Positions 8,404-17,437 of a stretch of 64,000 bases of DNA are shown here, piece by piece. Each line of letters starts with the position of its first letter. Within the stretch, counting starts at the first letter, position 1. Both the position numbers and the translations under genes were made by a program. The stretch lies in contig NZ_FUXH01000008.1 of the NCBI RefSeq assembly GCF_900167225.1, forward strand, positions 34,143-98,142, in the 5' to 3' direction. This DNA is from Porphyromonas crevioricanis. Its GTDB lineage: Bacteria > Bacteroidota > Bacteroidia > Bacteroidales > Porphyromonadaceae. The notes under the pieces were generated by a model. It worked only from the letters and a program-made list of their open reading frames with translations, had not been told where the DNA came from and ran no database searches.

Positions 8404-10962
8404 TTACCCCAGGCCGAAGAGCCTACCAAGCTGAAAAACAATAAACGACATAAGCCAAGCCAAGGCACAGCTATAAAGAGCAGAAAAGAGAGCCCAACGC
8501 CAACTACCGCTCTCCTTGCCTATGGCTGTAATCACGGCTATACAAGGGAAATAGATAAGGACAAAGACCATCAGTGAGATCGCAATCAGCGGAGTAAAAG
8601 AGAGCTCTCCTCGGCTATTGCGCTCTTCCTTAAGTCGTTCGGTCAGCCGGTTATCGGCATCTTCCGAATTGTCTCCCATATATATAACGCCCAATGTGCT
8701 GACCACAATTTCCTTGGCAGCAGCTCCGGAGATCAGGGCCACCCCTATTTTCCAGTCAAATCCCAAAGGACGTATCACCGGCTCTATCCACTTGCCAATC
8801 CGTCCGATATAAGAGTTCTCCTGCTGTACAATCTGCTCAGCTTTCTCTCGGATCGATTCATCAGTAGTGGAAAGATTTGAGACCTCGTCTTCTATTGGTT
8901 CGATCTTTTTCTCAACGACGGCCCTTTGTTCGGCTTCTATCAAAGTCTGCTCTACATGATCTATCTGTGCCAAAGTGCTAAAGTCTCGCTCATCATTGCG
9001 AGGGAAATAGCCCAAAAACCAGATGACAATAGAGGCAAGCAAAATGACTCCACCCATCTTGCGCAGGTATTGCTTTCCCTTTTCCCACATATGGATAAGT
9101 ACCGAACGAGATGTCGGCAAACGGTATGGGGGAAGCTCCATGACAAAAGGCATATCCTCCCCTGCAAACAATGTCTTTTTGAAAAGTCGTGCCATGAAAA
9201 TAGCCAACACAATCCCCAGTAAGTAGATAGAGAACAAGGCCAATCCTGCGTACTGAGGGAAAAAGGCTCCGGCTAACAACAAATACACAGGTAACCTCGC
9301 GGAACAACTCATCAAAGGCAACACAAGCATAGTGATCATTCGACTTTTGGGGCTTTCGATTGTTCGTGTAGCCATAATTGCCGGCACATTGCAACCAAAT
9401 CCCATAACAAGGGGGATGAAGGATTTTCCATGTAACCCCATCTTATGCATCAACTTATCCATAATGAAAGCAGCTCGGCTCATATAGCCACTATCTTCCA
9501 TGAGTGAGATAAAGAAGTACAAGATCAAGATATTCGGCAAAAAGACAATCACTCCCCCTACCCCTCCTATCACGCCATCGAGCAGTAGATCCTTGAACGA
9601 CCCATCAGGCATTAGATTGCCTATGGCATCGCCCAACAAGGCAACACCCTGTTCTATCCAGTCCATTGGATAAGCACCGAGAACAAAAGTGGCCTCGAAC
9701 ATAATGAACATGAAAAGCAAAAAGATCGGGAACCCCCACACCTTATGAGCAATCCAATGGTCAATCCGGTCTGAGAATGTATGTGCCGTTTTATGTCGTG
9801 CGATATACGTCTCACGCAAAGCTCCGGCGATAAAGCCATATCGACGATCGGTAATGACTGTCTCGGGAGATTCTTCTCCACTCAACTCATCTTCGACATT
9901 TTTTAGAGCAAAGTTTCTCGCTGCAATCACAAAGTCAGCCTTTTTGCAACGCTTCCTAATATAATCCTCGGTGTGGCTGTCTCCCTCCACCAATTTTATA
10001 GCCACATAACGAGGCAACAAGCCAACTGGCAAATCTCCCAGATGTTCAGCCACAGTACGACTTAGCTTTTCAATGACCGGTTCCAAAGTACTTCCATAGT
10101 CAATACTGATAGGCCGCAAACGAGATTCCTGTGAATTGTAAACCCTTAGGATACAATCGAACAACTCTTCCAATCCTCGAGAAGTTCGACAAATAGTAGG
10201 AACCATCGGGATCCCAAGCAGTGTGGAAAGCTGCCGGTGATCGAGCCTGTCTCCACTCTTCTCGTACTCATCGTACATATTCAAGGCCATTACGATAGGC
10301 AAACCTATTTCCTTGGCCTGTACACTGAGGTAGAGATTACGTTCCAGATTTGTCGTATCCACTACATTCAGGATAATATCCGGGCGAGAATCTCCGGTGA
10401 GATATTCCCTGATATAAAGCTCCTCCGGACTGTATGGAGACAGAGAGTAAGTACCAGGAAGATCTACAATCTCGATGCGACACCCTCGGTGTGTGAAGTG
10501 GGCTGTCTTGGCCTCTACCGTCACTCCACTATAATTCCCGACATGCTCATGTGCTCCGCTTGCTTGGTTGAATAGAGAAGTCTTGCCACAATTGGGATTT
10601 CCCAAAAGAGCTACACGTATATGCTGCCTATCCGGGTAAGGGTAAGTGATAGCATCTCTTTCGCTAGAAACGTTAATAGCCTCCTCTTCAGAAGTAATGG
10701 AGAAGGAGGATTCCACAAATTCTTGATGAGCGACTGTGGGGAGCAACTCTACCTCAATGCGCTTAGCGTCCTCTCGGCGCAGAGACACATTATAATCCAA
10801 TATCTTGTAGTAGACCGGATCTTGAAGAGGAGCTACCAATACAGCCGTTACTTCCTTGCCTTTTATAAACCCCATCTCCATGATGCGCTTATGAAAGACT
10901 CCTCTACCCCCTACCGCCTTAATAACAGCTCGCTGGCCTGTTTTTAATTCTGACAATTTCAT
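8404..10962 (-). CDS. feoB: FeoA-FeoB fusion, ferrous iron (or manganese) transporter
   Basis: A fused divalent-metal importer of the inner membrane. Residues ~1-75 (from MKLSELKTGQRAV) form an SH3-like FeoA domain. A linker is followed by the FeoB GTPase: G1 GNPNCGKTS near residue 123, GVTVEAKT switch, DLPGTYSLSPYS, and G4 ALNMYDE. The transmembrane part carries the two Gate motifs, seen as SFIPLVMGFGCNVPAIMATRTIE and SGAAAKEIVVSTLG, and ends in several hydrophobic helices. I start at the ATG at 10962; an upstream in-frame TTG would add four residues. P. gingivalis has two FeoB paralogues, one shown to matter for Mn2+; I cannot say which this is. The gene has its own promoter with a dyad, a candidate metal-response operator. 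Confidence 0.93.
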   Translation of the reverse strand: MKLSELKTGQRAVIKAVGGRGVFHKRIMEMGFIKGKEVTAVLVAPLQDPVYYKILDYNVSLRREDAKRIEVELLPTVAHQEFVESSFSITSEEEAINVSSERDAITYPYPDRQHIRVALLGNPNCGKTSLFNQASGAHEHVGNYSGVTVEAKTAHFTHRGCRIEIVDLPGTYSLSPYSPEELYIREYLTGDSRPDIILNVVDTTNLERNLYLSVQAKEIGLPIVMALNMYDEYEKSGDRLDHRQLSTLLGIPMVPTICRTSRGLEELFDCILRVYNSQESRLRPISIDYGSTLEPVIEKLSRTVAEHLGDLPVGLLPRYVAIKLVEGDSHTEDYIRKRCKKADFVIAARNFALKNVEDELSGEESPETVITDRRYGFIAGALRETYIARHKTAHTFSDRIDHWIAHKVWGFPIFLLFMFIMFEATFVLGAYPMDWIEQGVALLGDAIGNLMPDGSFKDLLLDGVIGGVGGVIVFLPNILILYFFISLMEDSGYMSRAAFIMDKLMHKMGLHGKSFIPLVMGFGCNVPAIMATRTIESPKSRMITMLVLPLMSCSARLPVYLLLAGAFFPQYAGLALFSIYLLGIVLAIFMARLFKKTLFAGEDMPFVMELPPYRLPTSRSVLIHMWEKGKQYLRKMGGVILLASIVIWFLGYFPRNDERDFSTLAQIDHVEQTLIEAEQRAVVEKKIEPIEDEVSNLSTTDESIREKAEQIVQQENSYIGRIGKWIEPVIRPLGFDWKIGVALISGAAAKEIVVSTLGVIYMGDNSEDADNRLTERLKEERNSRGELSFTPLIAISLMVFVLIYFPCIAVITAIGKESGSWRWALFSALYSCALAWLMSFIVFQLGRLFGLG

Positions 10963-11056
10963 TTGTGATAGCAAAAAGAGGATTTAGGCCGACCCTTTGA
11001 TAAGAACTTACAGCCTGCCGGAAAGATGCCATGCTCAAACCGAAACTCTTTGGGTC

Positions 11057-11092
11057 CAAAAGTACGAATTTATGCCCCCTGCAGAGGGGCAT
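11057..11092 (-). promoter_or_regulatory. feoB promoter with overlapping dyad
   Basis: The minus-strand -7 box TACTTTTG (11057-11064) lies about 95 bp before the feoB ATG. Immediately upstream, ATGCCCC-N7-GGGGCAT (11072-11092) is a perfect 7-bp dyad. It covers the spacer and -33 region, the position expected of an operator. The regulator is unknown. Confidence 0.5.
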
Positions 11093-11141
11093 TTATACAC
11101 CAAAAAACTACCCATAAATAGGTATTTGGACAGGAGTGTTA

Positions 11142-12677
11142 TCAGAATTGGAAATAGATAAAAGGCTGTACTTCCGCACTCTTTATTTGGAAAACAATAA
11201 AGACAGCAATCAACAGATAGAATGCTTGGAGCACAAAAGGAGAACGACTGACTACAGAGCGTATGCCCAAATCCCACTTCTTAGGGGTGAAATGAGCCAA
11301 ATAGCCCAATAGCATAAGAAGAAAAACGTAGGGGTATCCAACCAACATTTGAGAGAAGACTTGTGGCTGGAAATCATGTATGATTTGAGAGAAAATCTGG
11401 ACCACAGTTTCCATATTAGCGGCCCTGAAAGGTACCCAACTGAAAGCTACAAGATGAAAAGTGAATATTACACCTAAGAATCGCCACAAAGGCTTCATAT
11501 CTCCGCCCTCGGCCTTAGCACGAGGGAACAGATGCATCACAAATTTATGTACAGCCAAGGCCGTGCCATGTATGGCTCCCCACAACACAAACCTCAAAGC
11601 GGCTCCGTGCCATAGGCCTCCCAGCAACATCGTAATAAGCAAGTTGAGATAGGTACGGAACTTTCCTTTTCTATTTCCTCCAAGCGATATATAGAGATAA
11701 TCTTTGAGCCAGGAAGAGAGAGAAATATGCCACCTGCGCCAGAACTCGGTAATAGTAGCCGACTGATAGGGTGCATCAAAGTTGATGTTAAAACGGAAAC
11801 CCAACAAAAGAGCTATGCCAATAGCCATATCGGAATACCCGGAAAAATCGCAGTAAATCTGCAAAGTATATCCGTAAATCCCCATTAAATTTTCAACCCC
11901 ATGATAGAGCAAGGGTTGATCAAAAATGCGATCTACAAAATTCAGACTGATATAGTCACTGATGACGGCTTTCTTGAGTAATCCGGAAATAATCAAAAAC
12001 AATCCTTCGCCGAACTCACTCCTTGTAACGAGAGGCTTCTTGTAGATTTGAGGGATAAAATCCCGCGCCCGTACAATCGGGCCAGCTACCAATTGCGGGA
12101 AAAACGACACATAAAACAAATAATCAATCCAGCGATTTAGGGGCCTGATTCGACCTCTGTATATATCTATGATATAGCTCATCGTCTGAAATGTATAGAA
12201 TGATATACCCACGGGCAGGAATATGTCCATGGGAGTGTATTCGATAGCTGACAACTCGGCTATTCCCCACCAGTCCCCCACATTTTGGAGAATATTGGTG
12301 GACAAATCCAACAAAAAATTGAAGTATTTGAAGTAGGCAAGAACTCCCAGATTGATACACATACTGAGAGCAACCCAGAGCTTTTTTCTTTTTTGATCAG
12401 CTGTTTTGAATAGCAACGATCCTATCAAAAAATCACTGCTTGCAGCTAATACCAAAAGGCCAACATATACGCCACTGCTCTTGTAATAGAAAAAGAGAGA
12501 GAAAAGGGTAACGTACATGATGCGCAACAAGGTTGTACGCCTGAGCATCATATAGATAGGGAGAAACAGAAGGAAGAGGAGAAAAAACAAGCCTCCGGAA
12601 AAGATAATAGGAGACTGTGGGTCATAGCAAAGCAGCTCCCAAACTCTCGAGAAGTCGAGCGAAGAGAAAAAATCCAT
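11142..12677 (-). CDS. MBOAT-family membrane O-acyltransferase (AlgI/DltB-like)
   Basis: A polytopic inner-membrane protein of 511 residues with about eleven hydrophobic helices. AlgI/DltB hallmarks are visible: LPVGISFYTFQTMSYIIDIYRG, FPQLVAGPIVRARDFIPQI, FCDFSGYSDMAIGIALLLGF, FWRRWHISLSSWLKDYLYI, and LLGGLWHGAALRFVLWGAIHG with the conserved catalytic His. Such proteins move acyl groups (usually acetyl) across the membrane onto polysaccharide, peptidoglycan or teichoic acid. No AlgJ/DltD-type esterase partner is next to it, so the acceptor is unknown; lipid A, O-antigen and peptidoglycan are all possible. It follows the MCE gene on the same strand and is probably co-transcribed with it and the amidase. 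Confidence 0.9.
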   Translation of the reverse strand: MDFFSSLDFSRVWELLCYDPQSPIIFSGGLFFLLFLLFLPIYMMLRRTTLLRIMYVTLFSLFFYYKSSGVYVGLLVLAASSDFLIGSLLFKTADQKRKKLWVALSMCINLGVLAYFKYFNFLLDLSTNILQNVGDWWGIAELSAIEYTPMDIFLPVGISFYTFQTMSYIIDIYRGRIRPLNRWIDYLFYVSFFPQLVAGPIVRARDFIPQIYKKPLVTRSEFGEGLFLIISGLLKKAVISDYISLNFVDRIFDQPLLYHGVENLMGIYGYTLQIYCDFSGYSDMAIGIALLLGFRFNINFDAPYQSATITEFWRRWHISLSSWLKDYLYISLGGNRKGKFRTYLNLLITMLLGGLWHGAALRFVLWGAIHGTALAVHKFVMHLFPRAKAEGGDMKPLWRFLGVIFTFHLVAFSWVPFRAANMETVVQIFSQIIHDFQPQVFSQMLVGYPYVFLLMLLGYLAHFTPKKWDLGIRSVVSRSPFVLQAFYLLIAVFIVFQIKSAEVQPFIYFQF

Positions 12678-12741
12678 TCAGAATTGAGATAAAGTCTCGG
12701 GCCAGAAAGATAAAAACAACAAGGGAGAGCTAAGGTTTCAA

Positions 12742-13635
12742 TCAAAAGATTGAGAAATGTACATAGCGTTTCGGATTTTCTCGTATATCCTTCATCAACA
12801 TATCCGCACTATTCGCCAGACTATCTATACGCTTGTATAATTTGTCATCATTGAGTAATAGGCCAGCTATATTATCCGTCTTTTCAAGTTGCGCGACAGC
12901 TCGCTTCAGTTCGTGCGTCATTGCACTGAGATCCGAAAGCGTCTGATGTATACGATCCATGTCTACCTTGGAAAGGGTTTCCGAAACTTGTTTGATGTTA
13001 CCGGCTGTCTCATTCAGGTTGGCCATCATAGGGTCGAAATCTCTCCTCACAACCTGATTGATTTGTGCCATTGATTTATTGAGTTCCTTGGCACTGAGCT
13101 CTAGACTCAGCAGGATGGTACTAAACTCCGAACTGTTTGCCAACCGAGTAAGACTTGACAGCAGAGAGTCTGCCTTAGGAAGCAGATTTACAATGGCCGG
13201 CATAATCTTATTATTGGTCATAGCCAGAATATCTCCACTACCTGGTGATGCCAGCAAGGTATCTCCTACGGAGTGGTAGCCCTGCCCTCCCTGTTCCGGA
13301 CGAGATAGATGCACCTCTGCACCGCTGAGAGCTGTTTGCTTTATAGCTACCGAAGTGCCCTTCTCGACTTTCATATCCGAGACAAGATCCAACACCAATG
13401 TGATCCCACGACCTTTCTTAAAGTCAAAAATCATATCCTTGACAATCCCCACCTTATAGCCATCTATCAACACGGGAGAAGCCTTATTGACGTTGTGAAC
13501 TTCCTCGAAAGAGACATGATAAATATTTGGTTTTTTGAGCAAGTTGATTCCCTTGAGATAATTGATACCGAAATAAACGAGTATCAAAGCAAGAATAGCG
13601 AGGATACCTATTTTGGTTTTCTCCGAAAGTTTCAT
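12742..13635 (-). CDS. MCE-domain lipid transport protein (MlaD-like)
   Basis: Starting at the ATG at 13635 gives MKLSEKTKIGILAILALILVYFGINYLKG: a short cytoplasmic tail and one transmembrane helix, as in MlaD/YrbD. The MCE domain follows (about residues 37-120: YHVSFEEVHNVNKASPVLIDGYKVGIV... ending VHLSRPEQGG). The C-terminal ~150 residues are helical, with heptad-like repeats. MCE proteins are the periplasmic substrate-binding subunits of ABC-type phospholipid transporters; the MlaE permease and MlaF ATPase are not in this window. An upstream ATG at 13677 would add 14 polar residues before the membrane helix and overlaps the amidase end. The amidase-MCE adjacency is common in Bacteroidota. 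Confidence 0.88.
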   Translation of the reverse strand: MKLSEKTKIGILAILALILVYFGINYLKGINLLKKPNIYHVSFEEVHNVNKASPVLIDGYKVGIVKDMIFDFKKGRGITLVLDLVSDMKVEKGTSVAIKQTALSGAEVHLSRPEQGGQGYHSVGDTLLASPGSGDILAMTNNKIMPAIVNLLPKADSLLSSLTRLANSSEFSTILLSLELSAKELNKSMAQINQVVRRDFDPMMANLNETAGNIKQVSETLSKVDMDRIHQTLSDLSAMTHELKRAVAQLEKTDNIAGLLLNDDKLYKRIDSLANSADMLMKDIRENPKRYVHFSIF

Positions 13636-13679
13636 GATTATGGTATTGAGAGATTTAGACTGTTGTATTGCACTCAAGT

Positions 13680-14924
13680 TCAGTAGATTGCTTCTTCCCG
13701 CTTTCCATCCTTGTAACGAACGATAAAAGCGTCTTTGAAATGCTTACGCACCTTTTTTCTTAGCTGTTTGGCTTTGTCGAGGCTGTTCACAGATCCATGG
13801 ATGTAAGCATAGCGCTTGCCCACCAGTTCGCAACGCACTGCGTAGCCCTTAAACTGAGGATCATTGACTTTGACCTTTTTGCTTGCCGATATGAGTTGTA
13901 CCCCATAGGTTGTCCCCTGAGTTTGAGACGCCTGCTTGGGAGTTTTTTCAGAAGTCCGGACAGTCGTTTCGGGTGCAACCTCAGTGGCATTCTCATCCTT
14001 TCCTGAATCATCACCCACAACTTTTTCCTCTTTTGTTGAATCTTCGGAAACAGTCGTCTCCGAAACCGATCCGGTAAAACGACGGTAATACCTCCCAAAC
14101 CCTCTAACAATGGCATCAGCCAGTTGTTTGCGTCCGGTCTGACCGGCCATAAACTGCGCCTCCGATTTATTTGTAATAAAGCCAACTTCCGTCAATACAC
14201 TGGGCATCGCCACATTGCGAACAACCAACAAATCTCCAGGCCTTACACCTCGATCTGCTTTACGACCGGCACTGTGATAAGCCTCCTGAATATAAGTGCC
14301 CAGCTCCACACTCTGGTCGTAGTGTATGTTCTTGATCATGGAGAAAGCAATATAACTCTCTGTAGATGAAGGATCAAATCCATGGTAAGTCTCTCGATAG
14401 TCATCCTCGAGGGTGATTGCTTGGTTCTCTCTCATCACAACTCTCAAGTTCGTCTCGTTTACAATCTCATTTTTGTCTGCCTTGTCCGATCCCAAGACAA
14501 AGGTTTCTGTACCATAAACAGCCTTATTGGGAGCACTATTGACATGTATGCTGATGAAAAGATCGGCCTTATTGCGATTAGCAAATCCGGCTCTCTCATG
14601 GAGTTTGACAAAAACATCCTTGTCTCGAGTGTACAACACCCTGACCTGAGGGTAACGAGCCTTAATAGAGTGCCCTACCTTAAGTGCAATATCAAGAGTA
14701 ATATCCTTTTCTTTGAGTCCGTTTCCACAAGTGCCGGCATCGTGTCCTCCATGTCCGGCATCTACAACCACAACAAAAGACTTCTGCGATCGTCTCTCTG
14801 CGGCAGAAGAAGAAAAGGCTATCCCCCACAGCAAAGTCAGAAGCAGAAGCAACATCCCTCGCACTCTCCCAAAGGAAATACTCAGCGGCTGCGCCATACG
14901 ACCAAAATTATGCAGTGTACACAT
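13680..14924 (-). CDS. N-acetylmuramoyl-L-alanine amidase (Amidase_3) with C-terminal SPOR-like domain
   Basis: A periplasmic Zn amidase that cuts the bond between MurNAc and L-Ala of the stem peptide. A signal peptide (…LLLLTLLWGIAFSSSAAERR) is followed by the Amidase_3 domain: VVVDAGHGGHDAGTCG with the first Zn His, GLKEKDITLDIAL with the Zn Glu, LFISIHVNSAPN with the second Zn His, and SVLTEVGFITNKSEAQ with the catalytic Glu. After a Thr/Glu-rich linker (about 290-335), YGVQLISASKKVKVNDPQFKG to the end resembles a SPOR-type peptidoglycan-binding repeat. MAQPLS at 14897 is an alternative start. It leads the amidase-MCE-MBOAT group, with a TACCTTTG promoter just upstream. Confidence 0.9.
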   Translation of the reverse strand: MCTLHNFGRMAQPLSISFGRVRGMLLLLLTLLWGIAFSSSAAERRSQKSFVVVVDAGHGGHDAGTCGNGLKEKDITLDIALKVGHSIKARYPQVRVLYTRDKDVFVKLHERAGFANRNKADLFISIHVNSAPNKAVYGTETFVLGSDKADKNEIVNETNLRVVMRENQAITLEDDYRETYHGFDPSSTESYIAFSMIKNIHYDQSVELGTYIQEAYHSAGRKADRGVRPGDLLVVRNVAMPSVLTEVGFITNKSEAQFMAGQTGRKQLADAIVRGFGRYYRRFTGSVSETTVSEDSTKEEKVVGDDSGKDENATEVAPETTVRTSEKTPKQASQTQGTTYGVQLISASKKVKVNDPQFKGYAVRCELVGKRYAYIHGSVNSLDKAKQLRKKVRKHFKDAFIVRYKDGKREEAIY

Positions 14925-14941
14925 CTGTTATATACATTGGG

Positions 14942-14949
14942 CAAAGGTA
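14942..14949 (-). promoter_or_regulatory. Promoter -7 box for the amidase operon
   Basis: Minus-strand TACCTTTG, an exact TAnnTTTG match, 17 bp before the first ATG and 44 bp before the second (14897). Because the leader to the first ATG would be about a dozen nt, the second start remains possible. Confidence 0.55.
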
Positions 14950-15027
14950 GTCATTAATCTCATGAAAGATCTTTCTGGTTCTTTCGTTCCTCAAGCGAAA
15001 AACAACCTTCCATCATCTCCACTTCTC

Positions 15028-15570
15028 TCAAAGGAGAGAAAAACGAGAGTGCATTTCTTCAAATCTAGCCAGACTTTCCTCTCCCCATTTACTCACAGAT
15101 CTCCGGATTTGCTCGACATTCTTAGGGCCTTCCAGCTTCGTTTTGCTAAAAAAAAGATCTGCGTAACAAATAAGCTGCTCCTCCAAACTTATCGGATAGT
15201 ATATCCTATCAGGAGGAAAATCCAAACCTCGGCTTGCTATTTCTTCGGGATAAATCCCTGTACCAGTATGTCGTTCAGCCACCAAAGCATGCTCCAATAA
15301 GCCTTCTCGTCTCAACAATTCAGCACCAAGGATACCATGATAGATATATCCGGACTCTCCACTGCAGCATATGGATGGAGCATTGGTAAGGAAAATACCA
15401 ATATCGTGCAACATAGCTGCTTCATAGACAAAGTCTTTGTTTGCTTCGGAGCCATATTTCTGGGCTAACCGGCAAGCATACTCAGCCACATCGGTACTGT
15501 GTTTCATCAATATCTGATACAGCTCTGTCTCAGGTCGATAGTATTTCTCTATAACTGCTATGGGATTCAT
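15028..15570 (-). CDS. HD-domain (HDIG-type) phosphohydrolase
   Basis: A 180-residue cytoplasmic protein of the HD superfamily, which usually hydrolyses nucleotide phosphates or phosphodiesters using metal. The expected ligands are seen: His in LMKHSTDVAEYA, the HD doublet in AAMLHDIGIFLTNAP, and a later His in IYHGILGAELL and ERHTGTGI. The start MNPIAVIEKYY at 15570 is chosen because the longer reading frame (to 15642) would run through the terminator of gdhA (15599-15639). The specific substrate is unknown. gdhA lies upstream on the same strand but is separated by that terminator. Confidence 0.82.
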   Translation of the reverse strand: MNPIAVIEKYYRPETELYQILMKHSTDVAEYACRLAQKYGSEANKDFVYEAAMLHDIGIFLTNAPSICCSGESGYIYHGILGAELLRREGLLEHALVAERHTGTGIYPEEIASRGLDFPPDRIYYPISLEEQLICYADLFFSKTKLEGPKNVEQIRRSVSKWGEESLARFEEMHSRFSLL

Positions 15571-15598
15571 TCTCTTTGTAGGGGGAGATTTAAACAGA

Positions 15599-15639
15599 GA
15601 AAAGGGGGTACTCACAAGCAACTGCGAGCCCCCCTTTTC
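15599..15639 (-). terminator. gdhA terminator
   Basis: GAAAAGGGGG (15599-15608) pairs with CCCCCTTTTC (15630-15639), with a second inner stem (CTCACAAGCA/CTGCGAG region). It begins 35 bp after the gdhA stop and ends before the preferred HD-gene start. Confidence 0.7.
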
Positions 15640-15674
15640 CATTATTTATGATCTGAATATTTTCGATCCGATCA

Positions 15675-17012
15675 TCAACATACGCCCTGAGCTACCATAG
15701 CCTTGGCAACCTTCATGAAGCCGGCAATGTTGGCACCCTTTACGTAGTCGATATAGTCGCCTTGCTTACCATAAGTAACACACTGCTCATGTATATCGTT
15801 CATGATCTGGTGCAACCACTTGTCTACTTCTTCGTTGCTCCAAGAGAGGTGCATAGCATTCTGTGTCATTTCAAGACCAGAGCAAGATACACCACCAGCG
15901 TTTACAGCCTTACCTGGAGCAAAGAGCATCTTCTGTGCTACATAGTATTCACTTGCTTCAGCTGTACAACCCATGTTAGAAGTTTCGGCAACCAGCGTTA
16001 CACCATTCTTGTGCAGCATCTTGGCATCTTCGAGATTCATCTCGTTTTGAGTAGCACAAGGCATGGCGATATCTACTTTCTGCTCCCAAGGCTTCTTACC
16101 TGCGAAGAATTTAGCGTTGGGGAACTTCTTCACATAGTCAGATACAACATCATTACCGCTAGAACGAAGTTCAAGCATGCAGGCGAACTTCTCAGGAGTG
16201 TTGATACCTTCCTCATCATATACGTATCCATCAGGACCAGAAATGGTTACAACCTTGGCACCCAATTCGGTAGCCTTCATAGCTACACCCCAAGCCACAT
16301 TACCGAAGCCGGAGATTGCTACAGTCTTACCCTTGAGATCGATGTTGTGAGCCTTGCACATATTGTGTACGAAGTATACGGCACCAAAACCTGTAGACTC
16401 AGGACGGAGACGAGAGCCTCCAAATTCAAAGCCCTTACCGGTCATCGTACCTGTACATTCGCGTGCGAGCTTCTTGTACATACCATACATATAAGCCACC
16501 TCACGACCACCTACACCTATATCACCTGCAGGAATATCCGTGTCAGGACCAATATTTTGCCACAACTCGGTCATGAAGCTTTGGCAGAAACGCATGATTT
16601 CGGCTTCACTACGTCCTTTAGGAGCGAAGTCTGAACCACCCTTTCCTCCACCCATAGGAAGTGTTGTAAGAGCATTTTTGAATGTCTGCTCAAATCCGAG
16701 GAATTTCAAGATAGAGAGGTTTACAGATGGATGGAATCGAATCCCCCCCTTGTACGGCCCAATAGCATTATTGAACTGTACACGGTAACCGATATTAACA
16801 TGCACCTTACCTGCATCATCTACCCAAGGCACACGGAAAGTGAAGATACGATCGGGCTCTACAATACGCTCGATGATACCATTCTTTTCAAATTCAGGGT
16901 GCTGATTGTAAACTTCCTCAACTGAAAGAAGTACTTCACGAACTGCCTGAAGGAACTCGCTTTCGCCCGGGTGCTTGGCTTCAAGCTGGGCCATGATTTC
17001 ACTAGTCTTCAT
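15675..17012 (-). CDS. gdhA: Glutamate dehydrogenase
   Basis: A 445-residue glutamate dehydrogenase of the hexameric small-subunit class, interconverting glutamate and 2-oxoglutarate plus ammonia. It is a key enzyme for an asaccharolytic, peptide-fermenting organism. Signatures: NIGYRVQFNNAIGPYKGGIRFHP, LPMGGGKGGSDF with the catalytic Lys, DIPAGDIGVGGREV, GKGFEFGGSRLRPESTGFG, and the Rossmann loop VAISGFGNVAWG. By memory it is very close to the P. gingivalis enzyme, which prefers NAD. A promoter (TTG-N20-TACCTTTG) lies 40 bp upstream and a hairpin terminator follows, so it is monocistronic. Confidence 0.96.
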   Translation of the reverse strand: MKTSEIMAQLEAKHPGESEFLQAVREVLLSVEEVYNQHPEFEKNGIIERIVEPDRIFTFRVPWVDDAGKVHVNIGYRVQFNNAIGPYKGGIRFHPSVNLSILKFLGFEQTFKNALTTLPMGGGKGGSDFAPKGRSEAEIMRFCQSFMTELWQNIGPDTDIPAGDIGVGGREVAYMYGMYKKLARECTGTMTGKGFEFGGSRLRPESTGFGAVYFVHNMCKAHNIDLKGKTVAISGFGNVAWGVAMKATELGAKVVTISGPDGYVYDEEGINTPEKFACMLELRSSGNDVVSDYVKKFPNAKFFAGKKPWEQKVDIAMPCATQNEMNLEDAKMLHKNGVTLVAETSNMGCTAEASEYYVAQKMLFAPGKAVNAGGVSCSGLEMTQNAMHLSWSNEEVDKWLHQIMNDIHEQCVTYGKQGDYIDYVKGANIAGFMKVAKAMVAQGVC

Positions 17013-17051
17013 AATAGAAACACTGTTTTAGGTTTGGAATAATCACTTCGG

Positions 17052-17082
17052 CAAAGGTAGAGCTTTGCGTTGCAATAAACAA
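17052..17082 (-). promoter_or_regulatory. gdhA promoter
   Basis: Minus-strand -7 TACCTTTG (17052-17059) with a TTG -33 element at 17080-17082, 20 nt away. It is about 40 bp before the ATG. Confidence 0.6.
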
Positions 17083-17343
17083 CGGTTTGAAGGAATAAAA
17101 GCTTCCGAATGAGACTGTTCAACAAACTAATGGTTCCCTGTATTCCTTCTCTAAAAAGAATTTTGCATAAGCCTCGAAATAACCATTAAAACTTACCATT
17201 TCATTGACTCTACAGGATACGGAAAATGCAAGAAATTGAAAACGAGAATAAAAAGTATACTTTTCGTTATGCCAAGCTCGAATATCAAAAACAACTAAGC
17301 AAGTGTCCGTGCTATGCAGCAGTCTCTTCAAGTTTCTCAGAAA

Positions 17344-17383
17344 CGAGCATCCCACAACTTGATAGGAGGCTGTGGGATGCTCG
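17344..17383 (-). terminator. Stem-loop downstream of the LRR gene
   Basis: CGAGCATCCCACA (17344-17356) and TGTGGGATGCTCG (17371-17383) form a perfect 13-bp stem with a 14-nt loop, about 55 bp after the stop of the leucine-rich-repeat gene. There is only a short T-run. The rest of the 425-bp gap between that gene and gdhA holds only the gdhA promoter; I see no gene. Confidence 0.6.
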
Positions 17384-17437
17384 CATATACACTTTCCCTT
17401 CAATACGCAGGACAGCGACTAAAAAGCGTACCTACAC

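Noticed and set aside
15571..15642. N-terminal extension of the HD hydrolase
   Set aside because: It would cover the gdhA terminator hairpin and adds no recognised sequence; the ATG at 15570 gives the normal N-terminus.
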